From Parapristionchus giblindavisi (taxonomy: Eukaryota > Nematoda > Chromadorea > Rhabditida > Diplogasteridae), in assembly GCA_943737045.1 (NCBI GenBank), contig CALSFV010000069.1:62001-126000 (forward strand): 64,000 nucleotides of DNA. Reading direction: 5' to 3'. Below the pieces are notes generated by a model. It saw nothing but the letters and a program-made list of their open reading frames with translations. It was not told where the DNA came from and ran no database searches. The position numbers were made by a program, and so were the translations under genes. Below, one piece after another: positions 42,877 to 54,900 of the stretch. Within the stretch, counting starts at the first letter, position 1. Every line of letters starts with the position of its first letter.

Positions 42877-43937
42877 TTAGTTAACAGAGTGAGATGCGAT
42901 AAGTAATTCAATAAAAGATTGATGAGAAGCATATAATGGTTCATTAGAATCAATATAAACCCAACGAACAGATGCAGCATCATCACCTGCCTGCAAATAT
43001 GGAAACGCTACGTGTGAACGATCTCGACTCGAACGATCACCGAAAGCTCTTACAGTATGAATAAAATCGTTTGCAGGAAGAGATTTCGTTTTAGGAGTCT
43101 CCATTTTTCATTTACAAAATAAATCATGTCAATTTATTTTTATAAATTTCATGTTTTTCATTTATATCAAGTGTTCCAAATATGTGCTTAGTTTTACTAA
43201 CCTCGAGTTTCACATCATGCATTACTCCTTTATTATCGTGAAAATTAACAACAACTGTCTCCATCCAAGCATTGTCTGTATTTCTAGGATCATCTACATA
43301 TCCAGAGTAAAGCTTCTTTCCATTTTTCCATAAAGAATCTAGTTCTGCAAACTTTCCCCCTAGTGCTTCTTCTCCAAATTCTCTCTTGAGAGTCGCAGAT
43401 ACTTGCTCACCGGGGTCGACCATACCACCAGGAATAGCCCATTCTCCTTAAACAATTTGTATCTCTAGGTTATTCACTGGGTATTAAAAATTTACTTACC
43501 TGTATCTCTTCTTTTAATAGCAACAAATTGTAGTCTTCCATTATGTAATCTAGTAACAATAGGATCAGCAGCGTGATTTGGGCCCCATCTTCCTAGAATT
43601 CCTCTTCCACTCATTCCTGTTCTTCCTGATGGATTTAATGGTCTTCCACGAGAATCAACAGCGTAATCACTGAATGTTTAAGTTATTCATCTAATATGAT
43701 ATATTATCCATACACTTGATGAGACTTCCTGTTGACATTTCCATCCAATGTATTAAATCTGAGTTGATCTACATTATCTGTATCTGCCCATGGTTTTCCA
43801 TAAATAGTCGGATCCGTGTACTCAACGGGTTTATACTCTGACCACGCAGTACTCCATTTCACTTTGTCATCGGGTACAAAACTTCTTTTTACATTAGAAT
43901 TAAGGTATGGTATCTCTGAAGAATGACAATGATTCAT
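42877..43937 (-). CDS. ndx-9: ADP-ribose pyrophosphatase NUDT9
   Basis: NUDT9 hydrolyses ADP-ribose to AMP and ribose 5-phosphate. Four exons (43937-43714, 43669-43500, 43446-43202, 42990-42877) give 753 nt, 250 residues. Family landmarks: '[14 protein letters not shown]', '[10 protein letters not shown]', 'KPWADTD', '[16 protein letters not shown]', '[16 protein letters not shown]', and the Nudix box '[20 protein letters not shown]' followed by EA, with the catalytic glutamates kept (REFGEE), then '[13 protein letters not shown]' and '[14 protein letters not shown]'. The last intron (42991-43201) contains a coding-like stretch starting [10 protein letters not shown] that would read in frame into the last exon, possibly an alternative start. 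There is no clear mitochondrial presequence with this start. Confidence 0.92.
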
Positions 43938-43959
43938 TGAGGGTCTTGATCACTAACCT

Positions 43960-44139
43960 ATGTTTCGACATTTCAAGTGCATTCTTATTAGTGATGGACG
44001 GCAAACCAGATGATTCCAAATACTCATATAAAGTACTCCGGAAATTTATATATATTTTTGTCTTTTTGGTTATCTTGCTATATGTAGTTTGTAGTTGTGT
44101 TACACCATAATTCACAATTTCTGCTTCAAACTTGCGCAA
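43960..44139 (-). other. open minus-strand segment upstream of NUDT9
   Basis: A frame from 44139 (EYLESSGLPSITNKNALEMS) is open and could be a 5' exon, but its splice phase to the NUDT9 exon does not match. It may be 5' UTR or a shared divergent promoter region: the Nup88-like gene starts 84 bp away on the other strand. Confidence 0.3.
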
Positions 44140-44222
44140 ATTTGCTGTTCGTTTTCTTTTTATTTCTATTCAATTTTTCGTCTTTGCACTCATACTCTGT
44201 TGTTAAACGAGCTCAGTTTTAG

Positions 44223-46660
44223 ATGAAGTTAAGCGAATTCGGCAAAATCGGAGAGATATCTGCTTTTGCTGTTTATGGTCAAAATGAATCACTGCTCGTT
44301 GCATGTGGAAAGGACCTCTACCTCTTATTTGGAGTCAAAATCGTATCTGGATCTGTACAATATTCGAAGAAAATAGTAAGAATCGATCTAGTAATTAATT
44401 GCTTATCACATATGTTGTATTGTTAGGATATAATTACTGGATCTAGTGTGCCTTCTCCAATTACTTCAATCATTCCTCATTCCACTGGTTCTAGAATAGC
44501 TATTCTTGGATTGAAATTCATCCAAATTGTTTCTCTACCTCTTGAACTATGGATTAATTGTTCAGTGAGTGAACTATTACAGTCAAAGTATCATTGCGAG
44601 TAAGTGGAGATGATTGTCATTCATTGGATATTGTCTTCTTATTGTAGGAGTGTCTTCATACAAGAGAATGTCTATATGAATGATGCTCAACCTATACAAT
44701 TGATATGGACAAATGATGGTGATGAGGACAATGAGAATATATTCATATGTGTTCTATCATCTGATTGCGCTATACGGTATTATCTATTCATATTCATCCA
44801 ATCAATATATTGTCTATATTTTAGTTTTTATGAATTGGATGGATCAATGGGAGTTGATTATCCTAAAGTCAAAGTAGATCTTCTATCTCTCATGCCTCTT
44901 CTATCACCTATTCATAGTAATCGATATGGTCTATTCAAGAGTATTGGTTAGTTCAGTCTCTATTATTCATTTGATTACAAATGAATGAATATACATTCAG
45001 TATCATTCTGTATTGTTTCTTGTTCCAATAGAGGATGGAATCTTCTTCTAATAGATTCAGATGGTGATACTCATGTATCATTTGTATCATCTTCATTATC
45101 TCAATCTAATACTATTAATCCTCTTGATCTACCTATTGAGGTATTCATATTCTTACCATTTCAATACTATAGTATTCATACTTCAGTTGAATTCCCTTCA
45201 TTTAGTTCCTCATTCATCTCAGGATATATTCCAATCTCTTATCACACTTTCCCCTAAAGGTATCAATTCTTCCAACTAAATGAATACGTTATTGATTAAA
45301 TAATTGTAGGAGTTGTGTCTCATTTGATTGTAATGATAACAAATGGAGAAGTAGATGGAGTAAGAGTGGCTGATTCAATATCAATCAATGGAATAATTGG
45401 AATATCACCTGTATATGAGGGAGCTATTGTTCATACTAGTACTAGTTTATACTATATTGATCTCACTCCATCTTATCAATTTATTATCGATTTAGCCAAT
45501 GGGTATGTACATATCGATTGATTAGCTGTGTCAAAGTAAGTTATTTCAGTGAAGCGAAAGAATGGAAAGGAATGAATGTGATTAAATGTGCTGAAACATT
45601 ATCTGAGATGAAATTGATATCTATTCCATCTGTATCAATCAATAGTGAAGATTATTCGTCTTCTATTCTCATCTATGGTACACAAGAAGGATTACAATCA
45701 AGGTATTTTAGTTGAAATGTATCGTCTTTTTTATGGAATATTGTATATCTTATAGTGTGATCTATCATCAATATACATCGAATAAATCAATGAAGACCAA
45801 ACAAGATATTGCATCCACATCAAATGAATCAATAGAAGATACGATAAAGAAGATATTATCAAAGAAGAACTCTATGATTAATCATATGTAAGTTAACTAG
45901 TTAATAATAATATGTTATCTATTTGATTATAGTGGGAATAAATCAAGTAATGAAGCTCAATTACTCTTTGCTCTTATATCATCTATTGGAATAGTAAAAG
46001 AGAATGTTGAAGTGATTAGTAATTGTATTCAATCAACATCTCAGGTATTATATTATACAATACGATTATCTTTTATGAATGAAGATATGATTTAGTGTGT
46101 TATCAAAGGAATAGGTAGATCAGATGCAATGCAAGGTGCGAGATCAGAAGAAGGTGCTAGAATTATATCATTATACAAATCGTTAGCTGATCAAGAAGAA
46201 CGATTGATAAATAGTAGAAGAACTACAGAAAGACTCATTAAAAGAGCTAATATTGTAAGGATTTGTTGATAGATAGATCATTTATGAGTAATTGAAGGTA
46301 TGGAATGCATTAGCTACTCGATCTAATAATAGTGAGAATGAATTAGAAATGATGAAGACGTTGAAGGATCATTCTAAGGATATTGATGATATGAGTAGAA
46401 TCATTCCTAAGGTATTGTATATATTGATTGATTGAATGAAGATATTGATTGATAGGTAACATTGGATATTGAACTATTGAGAAGAGAGATAGAGAAGGCA
46501 AATGAATGTAGTACCGGATTAAGGAGAAGAACTAATATCACCAATCTGTATCTTTATTTTATTTATTCCATAAATGAAAGATAATAAATACAGGAGAGAA
46601 GAGATCGAATCATTAAGAAAGAGATGTGAACAATTGGAACGAAGGTTCATTCACCAATAA
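44223..46660 (+). CDS. Nup88-like nucleoporin
   Basis: Multi-exon gene with early exons 44223-44375, 44427-44599, 44648-44776 and 44825-44946 and many more to the stop at 46658-46660, all in phase where checked. The N-terminal part looks like a beta-propeller: repeated hydrophobic strands such as 'LLVACGKDLYLLFG', 'IFICVLSSDCAIRFYEL', 'VVSHLIVMITNGEVDGVRVA'. The C-terminal part is a coiled coil ('QEERLINSRRTTERLIKRAN', 'LDIELLRREIEKANECSTGL', 'EEIESLRKRCEQLERRF'). A propeller followed by C-terminal coils, with a Leu-Pro-Leu-Glu-Leu-Trp start, suggests Nup88, which anchors Nup214 on the cytoplasmic face of the pore. The match is structural rather than motif-based. Confidence 0.5.
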
Positions 46661-47117
46661 ATGAACTCTCATTATCAATTATATGTCTTTCTCCAATATC
46701 AATTATCTTCTGTTTCTGTTTCTTCATCTTCTTTTCTTTTGGTCGATCTATCATATTCACCAGTTCATTTGTATCCTGTAATAATTTTATGTTAATAGTT
46801 TTCATTCACTGTAAATTAATACGGGCTTTAGTTATGAGTAAGTAAACTTTTGTTTTACCTTATCTTCTTTCCCAATTATCCATTTCTCATTCTTTACTAC
46901 AAATCTTATGGGGTGTGCCTTGGGGGCAAATTTAGGTAGATCAAATTCTTTACGGTAGATTCTATCATCATCATCAGTCTCTGGTCTAAGTATATATAAA
47001 GCAAGTAAATACAATACATGAATAGACTCACTGAGATATTGAAGCTATACCTGAATTACTCCATTGAGAATAACAAAAAGAGAAAGATATCGAAAGTAGT
47101 AGAAAGCGTGATAACAT
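46647..47117 (-). CDS. small secreted or membrane protein, unidentified
   Basis: Three exons (47117-47051, 46980-46859, 46775-46647) give 318 nt, 105 residues plus stop. The start is a clear signal peptide (MLSRFLLLSISFSFCYS). An acidic segment (ETDDDDRIYRKEFDLPKFAP), 'IRFVVKNEKWIIG' and a lysine-rich tail (KEKKMKKQKQKI) follow. There are no cysteines after the signal. The coding end overlaps that of the Nup88-like gene on the other strand by 14 bp. I do not recognise the family. Confidence 0.65.
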
Positions 47118-47298
47118 TGTTATAGAAGAGTGAGAGTGATTGTTGCCTATAGGTGAACAAGAACGACCTTCAACTCTATTGTACTACTCATTCATATTAA
47201 ACACAATTCACTTGAACATTTATCATATTGAGAAAGACATATTATGAATATCCCGTAAATGCCACATAATTGATCCATATAACATGTATTGTACATCA

Positions 47299-48197
47299 TC
47301 ATATAAGTTTGACCATAGTCTTCTGTCCAGGACATCGTACTAACATTTGGCCGTCTCCATCATATGCAATAATTGATTTATGAGGCCTGATTAATCAATA
47401 TATGATCCACTCTTTCGAATCGATAAATTATCTGCTTACCCAGCATTTGAGAGCAGGTCAGATTTACGACTAGGTAATCGATAAGGGTTACGATTGAACC
47501 ATCCTCCATCCTCAAAAACAATATTGTAGATTACGGTACTTCTCTAAAGGACCTACATCAGGTCCTATAACATGTCCAACAGGGAGTTTAGTGTATTCAA
47601 GAGAGGCAAGACACTTTCTGCTCATACATTCAATAATTCTCTTCTCAGGATGAGATACTGAAGCAACCACTCGAAGATTCGGACATTTACATACCGTACA
47701 ACACTTTGTCTGAAATCACAAAATATATTGAATACATTCAAAATGAACTTACAATGGGCTTCTTTATGATCTCTCTTGGAATGCAAATGGTAAATGGAGA
47801 AGAAGAATGTTTTGACTGTACAATATTTTGTACCGCTGATGGACTTCTCGAAATTGAAAATTTATCGAATAAAACTTGGGGATCCATACCCCTTCGTAGT
47901 TTTCTCAAGAACTTAAAAGTTCACAAATGATAACGACGAAAAAAAATTATTGTAAAAGAGGACTCACTTCGCCATTTAATTTCAGTCGATTAGAATGTGA
48001 TTGCTTATTAATCAATGAAAGAAAACGAAGAACATTCCGATCAATTGAACACATACCATGAACGATTTTCCTACCACCTAATATTTTCGTATTATTCAAA
48101 ACTATTCAGATAAACACTTACGTAAATCATCCGAGGGTTTGTACACAGCATCAAGTCCTTTTCTCTCAGGTGTTGTACATCTGTTTTCAGAACTCAT
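47299..48197 (-). CDS. unidentified protein with a cysteine cluster
   Basis: Exons joined in phase: 48197 to about 48120, about 48074-47968, about 47905-47757, about 47700-47550 and two more to the stop at 47299. Introns have strong GT-AG sites; one (47519-47549) seems only 31 nt long. The sequence includes 'SSENRCTTPERKGLDAVYKP', 'GRKIVHGMCSIDRNVLRFLS', a Cys-rich 'TKCCTVCKCPNLRVVASVSH' with 'CMSRKC' (possible zinc site), 'WFNRNPYRLPSRKSDLL' and 'IIAYDGDGQMLVRCPGQK'. No family is recognised. Its 5' end overlaps or abuts the open 5' region of the plus-strand transposase-derived gene. Confidence 0.6.
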
Positions 48198-50600
48198 TTT
48201 AACCTCCATTTTCGCGGAGTCAGTCATGCCAACTCATGGGTCCCCTTCTTTAAGGAGATCGAAGATGCTTTGGATGTAAAGAATCTTAAACTTCGAACGC
48301 TAATTTGTGATTCAGAGATGTCATTCACTTCATTTCTTAACGTGAGTATTTTTTTAAAATTCATTTAGAATTTATATTCGTATTTCTCTACATTGCTCCA
48401 AACAATGTATATTATTGATTATTTGCTCCAAACTATGCATAATATTCCATCCGAATATTGAATATTCCATCCGAATATTGAATATTCCATCCGAATATTG
48501 AATATTCCATCCGAATATTCAATATTCCATCCGAATATTGAATATTCCATCCGAATATTGAATATTCCATCCGAATATTGAATATTCCATCCGAATATTG
48601 AATATTCCATCCGAATATTGAATATTCCATCCGAATATTGAATATTCCATCCGAATATTCAATATTCCATCCGAATATTGAATATTCCATCCGAATATTC
48701 AATATTCCATCCGAATATTGAATATTCCATCCGAATATTCAATATTCCATCCGAATATTGAATATTCCATCCGAATATTGAATATTCCATCCGAATATTG
48801 AATATTCCATCCGAATATTGAATATTCCATCCGAATATTGAATATTCCATCCGAATATTGAATATTCCATCCGAATATTCAATATTCCATCCGAATATTG
48901 AATATTCCATCCGAATATTGAATATTCCATCCGAATATTCAATATTCCATCCGAATATTCAATATTCCATCCGAATATTCAATATTCCATCCGAATATTC
49001 AATATTAGGATGGAATATTGAATATATGCATATTATTATTTGCTCCAAACTATGCCTAGTATTGATTATTTGCTCCAAACAATACATACTATTGATCTAT
49101 ATATAACACTTGCAGTCTCCCTGGTCATCTCAAGCTACTCGTCTTGGTTGTAGTGTACATATCAAAACAAATCTCAAAGCAGCCAAGTTGGAAGATGAAG
49201 CTCCTGCTATTATGTCTGTAAGTCCATAGATATATATTGCTTACTTCACTGATAGTTTGTTAACGCAAATGAAACTTTAGCATCTACTTGGGACAGTTAA
49301 TAATAATGGAATATTATCTGGAGGTGTACTCAATCACTTCTCATATTCAGATTTTATTTCAAATTTGACTAATGATGATTTATCAACAAGTGCTAATAAA
49401 TGGTACATTAATTAATAGTAATTTTTGTATATATAGATTACATTTAGGTTACTGAAGAGAAAAGATCTCTTATATTCTCGCCTATCGTTAGAAAGTAGAT
49501 TGATAGCAGGATTGGGATGTAAAATTCCCACATCCAATAATGTTGAACATTATAATAGTGTACTAAAAGGAAGATTAACTAGAATAAGGAGGCCACCTGA
49601 CGATTGTGTGCTTGAGATTATTGAAGAGATAAAAGGTTTAATTACTGTAATCACAATATTGTCATAATGCAATTATCATCAGTACTGGAAGGAAATGCGC
49701 GTTCTGCTTTCAACGGAGGAGGTCCATGGCTGATTGATTTCAAAAAAATGGTATATTATTTATTTGTTTACCTCAAAACATAATTTTTAATGATTTAGGA
49801 TGCGAAAGATTCCGATAATTTTTCCATTCTTCGAGATACGGTTCGCCAAATGGAGAAATCTGTGATTGCTGAAAAAGGTATCAGGTTATCAGGTTTTATT
49901 TATTTTTAAATGACCAATTATTTAATAATAGTCTTATCTAGTTGTCTTCTCTATTGTATGCCCACCCCGAAGAGATGGCATATATAGTAGACAATCCTTT
50001 CATTCATGGCTGGTTAGTTCTTAAACATAGTTGATAATCTAGCCATTTTTTATAATATGTTGTAGCGATATGGCAGAGGCTAATTATGTCTCAAAAATAT
50101 GTGATATTACTTTGTTTTCCTGCATGACGCAGTGTCAAGTATTTGTGTATCATTCAAATGAAAGATTATGGAAATTGTACAAGGGAAAGTACCATCTCGA
50201 TGTTAAACACCAATGTAAGTATGCTCCTGGACAGTCGATATTTACAAATTGTCTATCTTCAGTGGTTATGAATACTAAATCTTCATCTAATTCAAGTATT
50301 TTTATTAAGAAATCTGACAATTATTATGAACCTGTACTATCACTCAAAGTTAGTCTTTCACACAGCCCATAACTGAAAACCAATTCTCACTCTTAAGGTT
50401 TAAATAAATTATATCTAGGATAGAGAAGAGAAAAGTAATTGAAAAAATAATTATTTATACTTAAAAGGAACATCCGATTGATCTCTCACATTTTGGAGAA
50501 ATTATTGATTCGACTCAAGAAACTATTACTCTATCGCCAATTGTAATCAATCAATCTTCGTCAATCATGAATACATCACCAATCGAAGAAGAGTTATGAC
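48126..50600 (+). CDS. intron-rich gene derived from a MULE-type transposase
   Basis: Exons: open region from 48126 to 48341, then 49116-49217, 49281 to about 49400, about 49449-49634, a 49.7-kb exon, and so on to a stop at 50598-50600, with matching phases. The protein has 'GVSHANSWVPFFKEIEDALD', 'LRTLICDSEMSF', 'RLGCSVHIKTNLKAAKL', 'PTSNNVEHYNSVLKGRLTRI' and 'RRPPDD'. The order D..e.a......GC..H...N......NN.E.Y...LK is that of MULE transposase domains and their domesticated relatives. With about seven short introns and no stops it behaves like a host gene. The 5' exon(s) are unresolved and overlap the minus-strand gene. Later exons (50640-50979) may extend it. Confidence 0.5.
48433..49012. 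repeat. 20-bp intronic satellite, about 29 units
   Basis: Perfect head-to-tail units AATATTCCATCCGAATATT(G/C), almost invariant except the last base, which alternates irregularly between G and C. It fills the first resolved intron of the transposase-derived gene. TTGCTCCAAAC(T/A)ATGC copies flank it at 48423 and 49042. Frames across it on both strands are repeat translations. Confidence 0.97.
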
Positions 50601-50639
50601 TTTTAACTGAAATTTTCATTAATTATATACTTTTCAGCC

Positions 50640-50979
50640 ATAACTATTCTATTCGCTCCATTCCCAGTACATCGGTTAATCAATATCAACATAAACCAAT
50701 TTATGCCAAATATGAAGTTTTGCTTTCTAAGTGTCAGTTATATTTCATATTTTTGCCCTTTTTAAACAATAAACTTCACTGTTTCACTTTGTAGTGGTTC
50801 TGAAAGGGAGACCTCGCCCTTGTTCTATATGTAAATCTTTAATGATTTACAATCCTCTTGACAATTCAGTTTTAATAAAGTCAACATTATTTAAAAACTC
50901 TCGGTTTGTTAATCGTCTAATGATTGAATGTAATCAATATATGAATTCAGTGTCTCACACTTCGATTGTCATAGGATGA
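50640..50979 (+). CDS. possible terminal exons with a basic GRPRP motif
   Basis: An open segment 50640-50730 ('HNYSIRSIPSTSVNQYQHKP') follows a TTTTCAG acceptor. 50795-50979 reads 'VVLKGRPRPCSICKSLMIYN', containing an AT-hook-like GRPRP and CxxC, with a stop at 50979. They may be the true 3' end of the transposase-derived gene by alternative splicing, but one junction phase does not fit. Confidence 0.3.
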
Positions 50980-51345
50980 CATATCCTTCGCTGAAGAGAT
51001 CATCCTTCATCTTCTCTCCTTTTCTTGGTCCCAATCAATTATCGGATTTTAACAACGTAATTGAGTGATCTTTCACTCTTTGGCTAATGGGTTTAGCTTA
51101 ATTTAATATCTACTAATCAATCAATATAACGATTTGATCAAGAAATAGCCATCTATTCATCTATTGATAATGTTATGTAAGTTCCTTATCTCTCAAGAAT
51201 TCATGAATCCTTGGTATTTTTGGGAATAGTTATCATTACTGTATTCCCCAAGCATCTACGTGTCCAAGATATTCTCCCACTTCAACATCATATAGTCGAA
51301 GTATCATGTTTCATTCTATCTATCTATCTACTACTAGATGCGCCT
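50976..51345 (+). CDS. 5' part of a membrane-protein gene, interrupted by inserted DNA
   Basis: Starting at ATG 50976 (overlapping the previous stop as ATGA), exons join in phase: 'TYPSLKRSSFIFSPFLGPNQ', then 'RFDQEIAIYSSIDNV', then 'ESLVFLGIVIITVFPKHLRV', 'QDILPLQHHIVEVS' and 'CFILSIYLLLD', where two hydrophobic spans are clear. At 51346 the frame runs into GC-rich hairpins and then the 6.4-kb TIR element. On the far side (57853 onward) the frame GSIGLLFLLS... is again hydrophobic and might be the continuation. The family is unrecognised. Confidence 0.4.
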
Positions 51346-51402
51346 ACGGCGCATCTAAGCCGGGGGGTAAACCCCCCGGACCCCCCCCCCCTAAATCGCT
51401 TT
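51339..51402. repeat. GC-rich twin hairpins and C-run
   Basis: GATGCGCCTACGGCGCATC is a perfect hairpin. CCGGGGGGTAAACCCCCCGG is a second, followed directly by GACCCCCCCCCC. The composition is unlike the AT-rich flanks, which suggests an inserted structured element. Confidence 0.85.
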
Positions 51403-51904
51403 ATTGCTTGAAAGATAGCACTGTTAATGACTAATTGTGTTCCGTTTTGTTCTCAGCAATACTGATATTTAGTAAATAGATTAAAGCAATGAGTATATTG
51501 AGAGCTACATGAGGGGTCAGCGAAAGTGCCTTCACGCGAAACGTTCGTGCGAGAGCCAAAAGAGAGCAATCAAGTCATACTTTTTTGATCGATAGAGCAG
51601 GGATGCGCTACATTTTTCCAGTTTACCGCACCACCATATCTATTACCGTAACCTCGTCAGATTACGGTAAACACTAAAAAGTCCTTGAGACCAAGGGATT
51701 TTAAAGATGGAGCGTCGCTGTTTTCATTTTCCTATTTAGTAGGACGCAGCGCACAATTTTGTCGGATGGAATTTCGAAATTTGACATAATATTAATTTTA
51801 CTTCGACCCAAAACTTCATCACCAATTTAAATCGTTCTTTCGATATATTGCGTTGCTTTTTCTTGACACTATGACTAATTCGACTATGGGGAGCACAGTA
51901 AAGT

Positions 51905-54900
51905 ACAAAAAAGCATCTCTATCCAACCTATCTAACCTCTATCTAACCTATCTATCTAACATATCTATCTAACCTCTCTATCTAATTTATCTATCTAACC
52001 TCTCTATCAAACGTCTCTATCTAACCTATCTATCTAACCTCTTTAACCTCTCTATCTAACCTATCTAACCTCTCTATCTAAGCTCTCTATCTAACCTATC
52101 TAACATCTCTATCTAAGCTCTCTATCTAACCTATCTATCTAAGCTCTCTATCTAACCTATCTATCTAAGCTCTCTATCTAACCTATCTATCTAAGCTCTC
52201 TATCAAACCTATTTAACCTTTCTATCTAAGTTCTCTATCTAACCTATCTAACCTCGCTACCTAACCTATCTATCTAACCTATCTATCTAAGCTCTCTATC
52301 TAACCGATCTATCTAACCTATCTATCTAAGCTCTCTATCTAAGCTCTCTATCAAACCTATCTAACCTCTCTATCTAACCTATCTAACCTCTCTACCTAAC
52401 CTATCTATCTAAGCTCTCTATCTAACCTATCTATCTAAGCTCTCTATCTAACCTATCTAACCTCTCTATCTAAGCTCTCTATCTAACCTATCTAACATCT
52501 CTATCTAAGCTCTCTATCTAACCTATCTATCTAAGCTCTCTATCTAACCTATCTATCTAACCTCGCTACCTAACCTATCTATCTAAGCTCTCTATCTAAC
52601 CTATCTATTTAAGCTCTCTATCTAACCTATCTATCTAAGCTCTCTATCTAAGCTCTCTATCAAACCTATCTAACCTCTCTATCTAACCTATCTAACCTCT
52701 CTACCTAACCTATCTATCTAAGCTCTCTATCTAACCTATCTATCTAAGCTCTCTATCTAACCTATCTAACCTATCTATCTAAGCTCTCTATCTAACCTAT
52801 CTAAGCTCTCTATCTAACCGATCTATCTAACCTATCTAAGCTCTCTATCTAATCTATCTATCTAAGCTCTCTATCTAACCTATCTAACCTCTCTATCTAA
52901 CCTATCTAACCTCTCTACCTAACCTATCTATCTAACCTCTCTATCTAACCTATCTAAGCTCTCTATCTAACCGATCTATCTAACCTATCTAAGCTCTCTA
53001 TCTAACCTATCTAAGCTCTCTATCTAACCGATCTATCTAACCTATCTAAGCTCTCTATCTAATCTATCTATCTAAGCTCTCTATCTAACCTATCTAACCT
53101 CTCTATCTAACCTATCTAACCTCTCTACCTAACCTATCTATCTAACCTCTCTATCTAACCTATCTAAGCTCTCTATCTAACCGATCTATCTAACCTCTTT
53201 AACCTCTCTATCTAACCTATCTAACCTCTCTATCTAAGCTCTCTATCTAACCTATCTAACATCTCTATCTAAGCTCTCTATCTAACCTATCTATCTAAGC
53301 TCTCTATCTAACCTATCTATCTAAGCTCTCTATCTAACCTATCTATCTAAGCTCTCTATCAAACCTATTTAACCTTTCTATCTAAGTTCTCTATCTAACC
53401 TATCTAACCTCGCTACCTAACCTATCTATCTAACCTATCTATCTAAGCTCTCTATCTAACCGATCTATCTAACCTATCTATCTAAGCTCTCTATCTAAGC
53501 TCTCTATCAAACCTATCTAACCTCTCTATCTAACCTATCTAACCTCTCTACCTAACCTATCTATCTAAGCTCTCTATCTAACCTATCTATCTAAGCTCTC
53601 TATCTAACCTATCTAACCTCTCTATCTAAGCTCTCTATCTAACCTATCTAACATCTCTATCTAAGCTCTCTATCTAACCTATCTATCTAAGCTCTCTATC
53701 TAACCTATCTATCTAACCTCGCTACCTAACCTATCTATCTAAGCTCTCTATCTAACCTATCTATCTAAGCTCTCTATCTAACCTATCTATCTAAGCTCTC
53801 TATCTAAGCTCTCTATCAAACCTATCTAACCTCTCTATCTAACCTATCTAACCTCTCTACCTAACCTATCTATCTAAGCTCTCTATCTAACCTATCTATC
53901 TAAGCTCTCTATCTAACCTATCTAACCTATCTATCTAAGCTCTCTATCTAACCTATCTAAGCTCTCTATCTAACCGATCTATCTAACCTATCTAAGCTCT
54001 CTATCTAATCTATCTATCTAAGCTCTCTATCTAACCTATCTAACCTCTCTATCTAACCTATCTAACCTCTCTACCTAACCTATCTATCTAACCTCTCTAT
54101 CTAACCTATCTAAGCTCTCTATCTAACCGATCTATCTAACCTATCTAAGCTCTCTATCTAACCTATCTAAGCTCTCTATCTAACCGATCTATCTAACCTA
54201 TCTAAGCTCTCTATCTAATCTATCTATCTAAGCTCTCTATCTAACCTATCTAACCTCTCTATCTAACCTATCTAACCTCTCTACCTAACCTATCTATCTA
54301 ACCTCTCTATCTAACCTATCTAAGCTCTCTATCTAACCGATCTATCTAACCTATCTAAGCTCTCTATCTAACCTATCTAAGCTCTCTATCTAACCTATCT
54401 ATCTAAGCTCTCTATCTAACCTATCTAAGCTCTCTATCTAAGCTCTCTATCAAACCTATCTAACCTCTCTATCTAACCTATCTAACCTCTCTACCTAACC
54501 TATCTATCTAAGCTCTCTATCTAACCTATCTATCTAAGCTCTCTATCTAACCTATCTATCTAAGCTCTCTATCTAACCTATCTAAGCTCTCTATCTAACC
54601 GATCTATCTAACCTATCTAAGCTCTCTATCTAATCTATCTATCTAAGCTCTCTATCTAACCTATCTAACCTCTCTATCTAACCTATCTAACCTCTCTACC
54701 TAACCTATCTATCTAACCTCTCTATCTAACCTATCTAAGCTCTCTATCTAACCGATCTATCTAACCTATCTAAGCTCTCTATCTAACCTATCTAAGCTCT
54801 TTATCTAACCTATCTATCTAAGCTCTCTATCTAACCTATCTAAGCTCTCTATCTAACCGATCTATCTAACCTATCTAAGCTCTCTATCTAACCTATCTAA

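Noticed and set aside
47706..47930. 74-codon plus-strand ORF (MSEITKYIEYIQNELTMGFF...)
   Set aside because: It lies antisense to a minus-strand exon that has strong splice sites on both sides and matching phase; judged a shadow.
48419..48942. Four overlapping minus-strand ORFs with a repeated GWNI/SDGIFNIR peptide
   Set aside because: Translations of the 20-bp intronic satellite.
48433..49012. CRISPR-like regular repeats
   Set aside because: Units are contiguous without spacers, and the window is eukaryotic.
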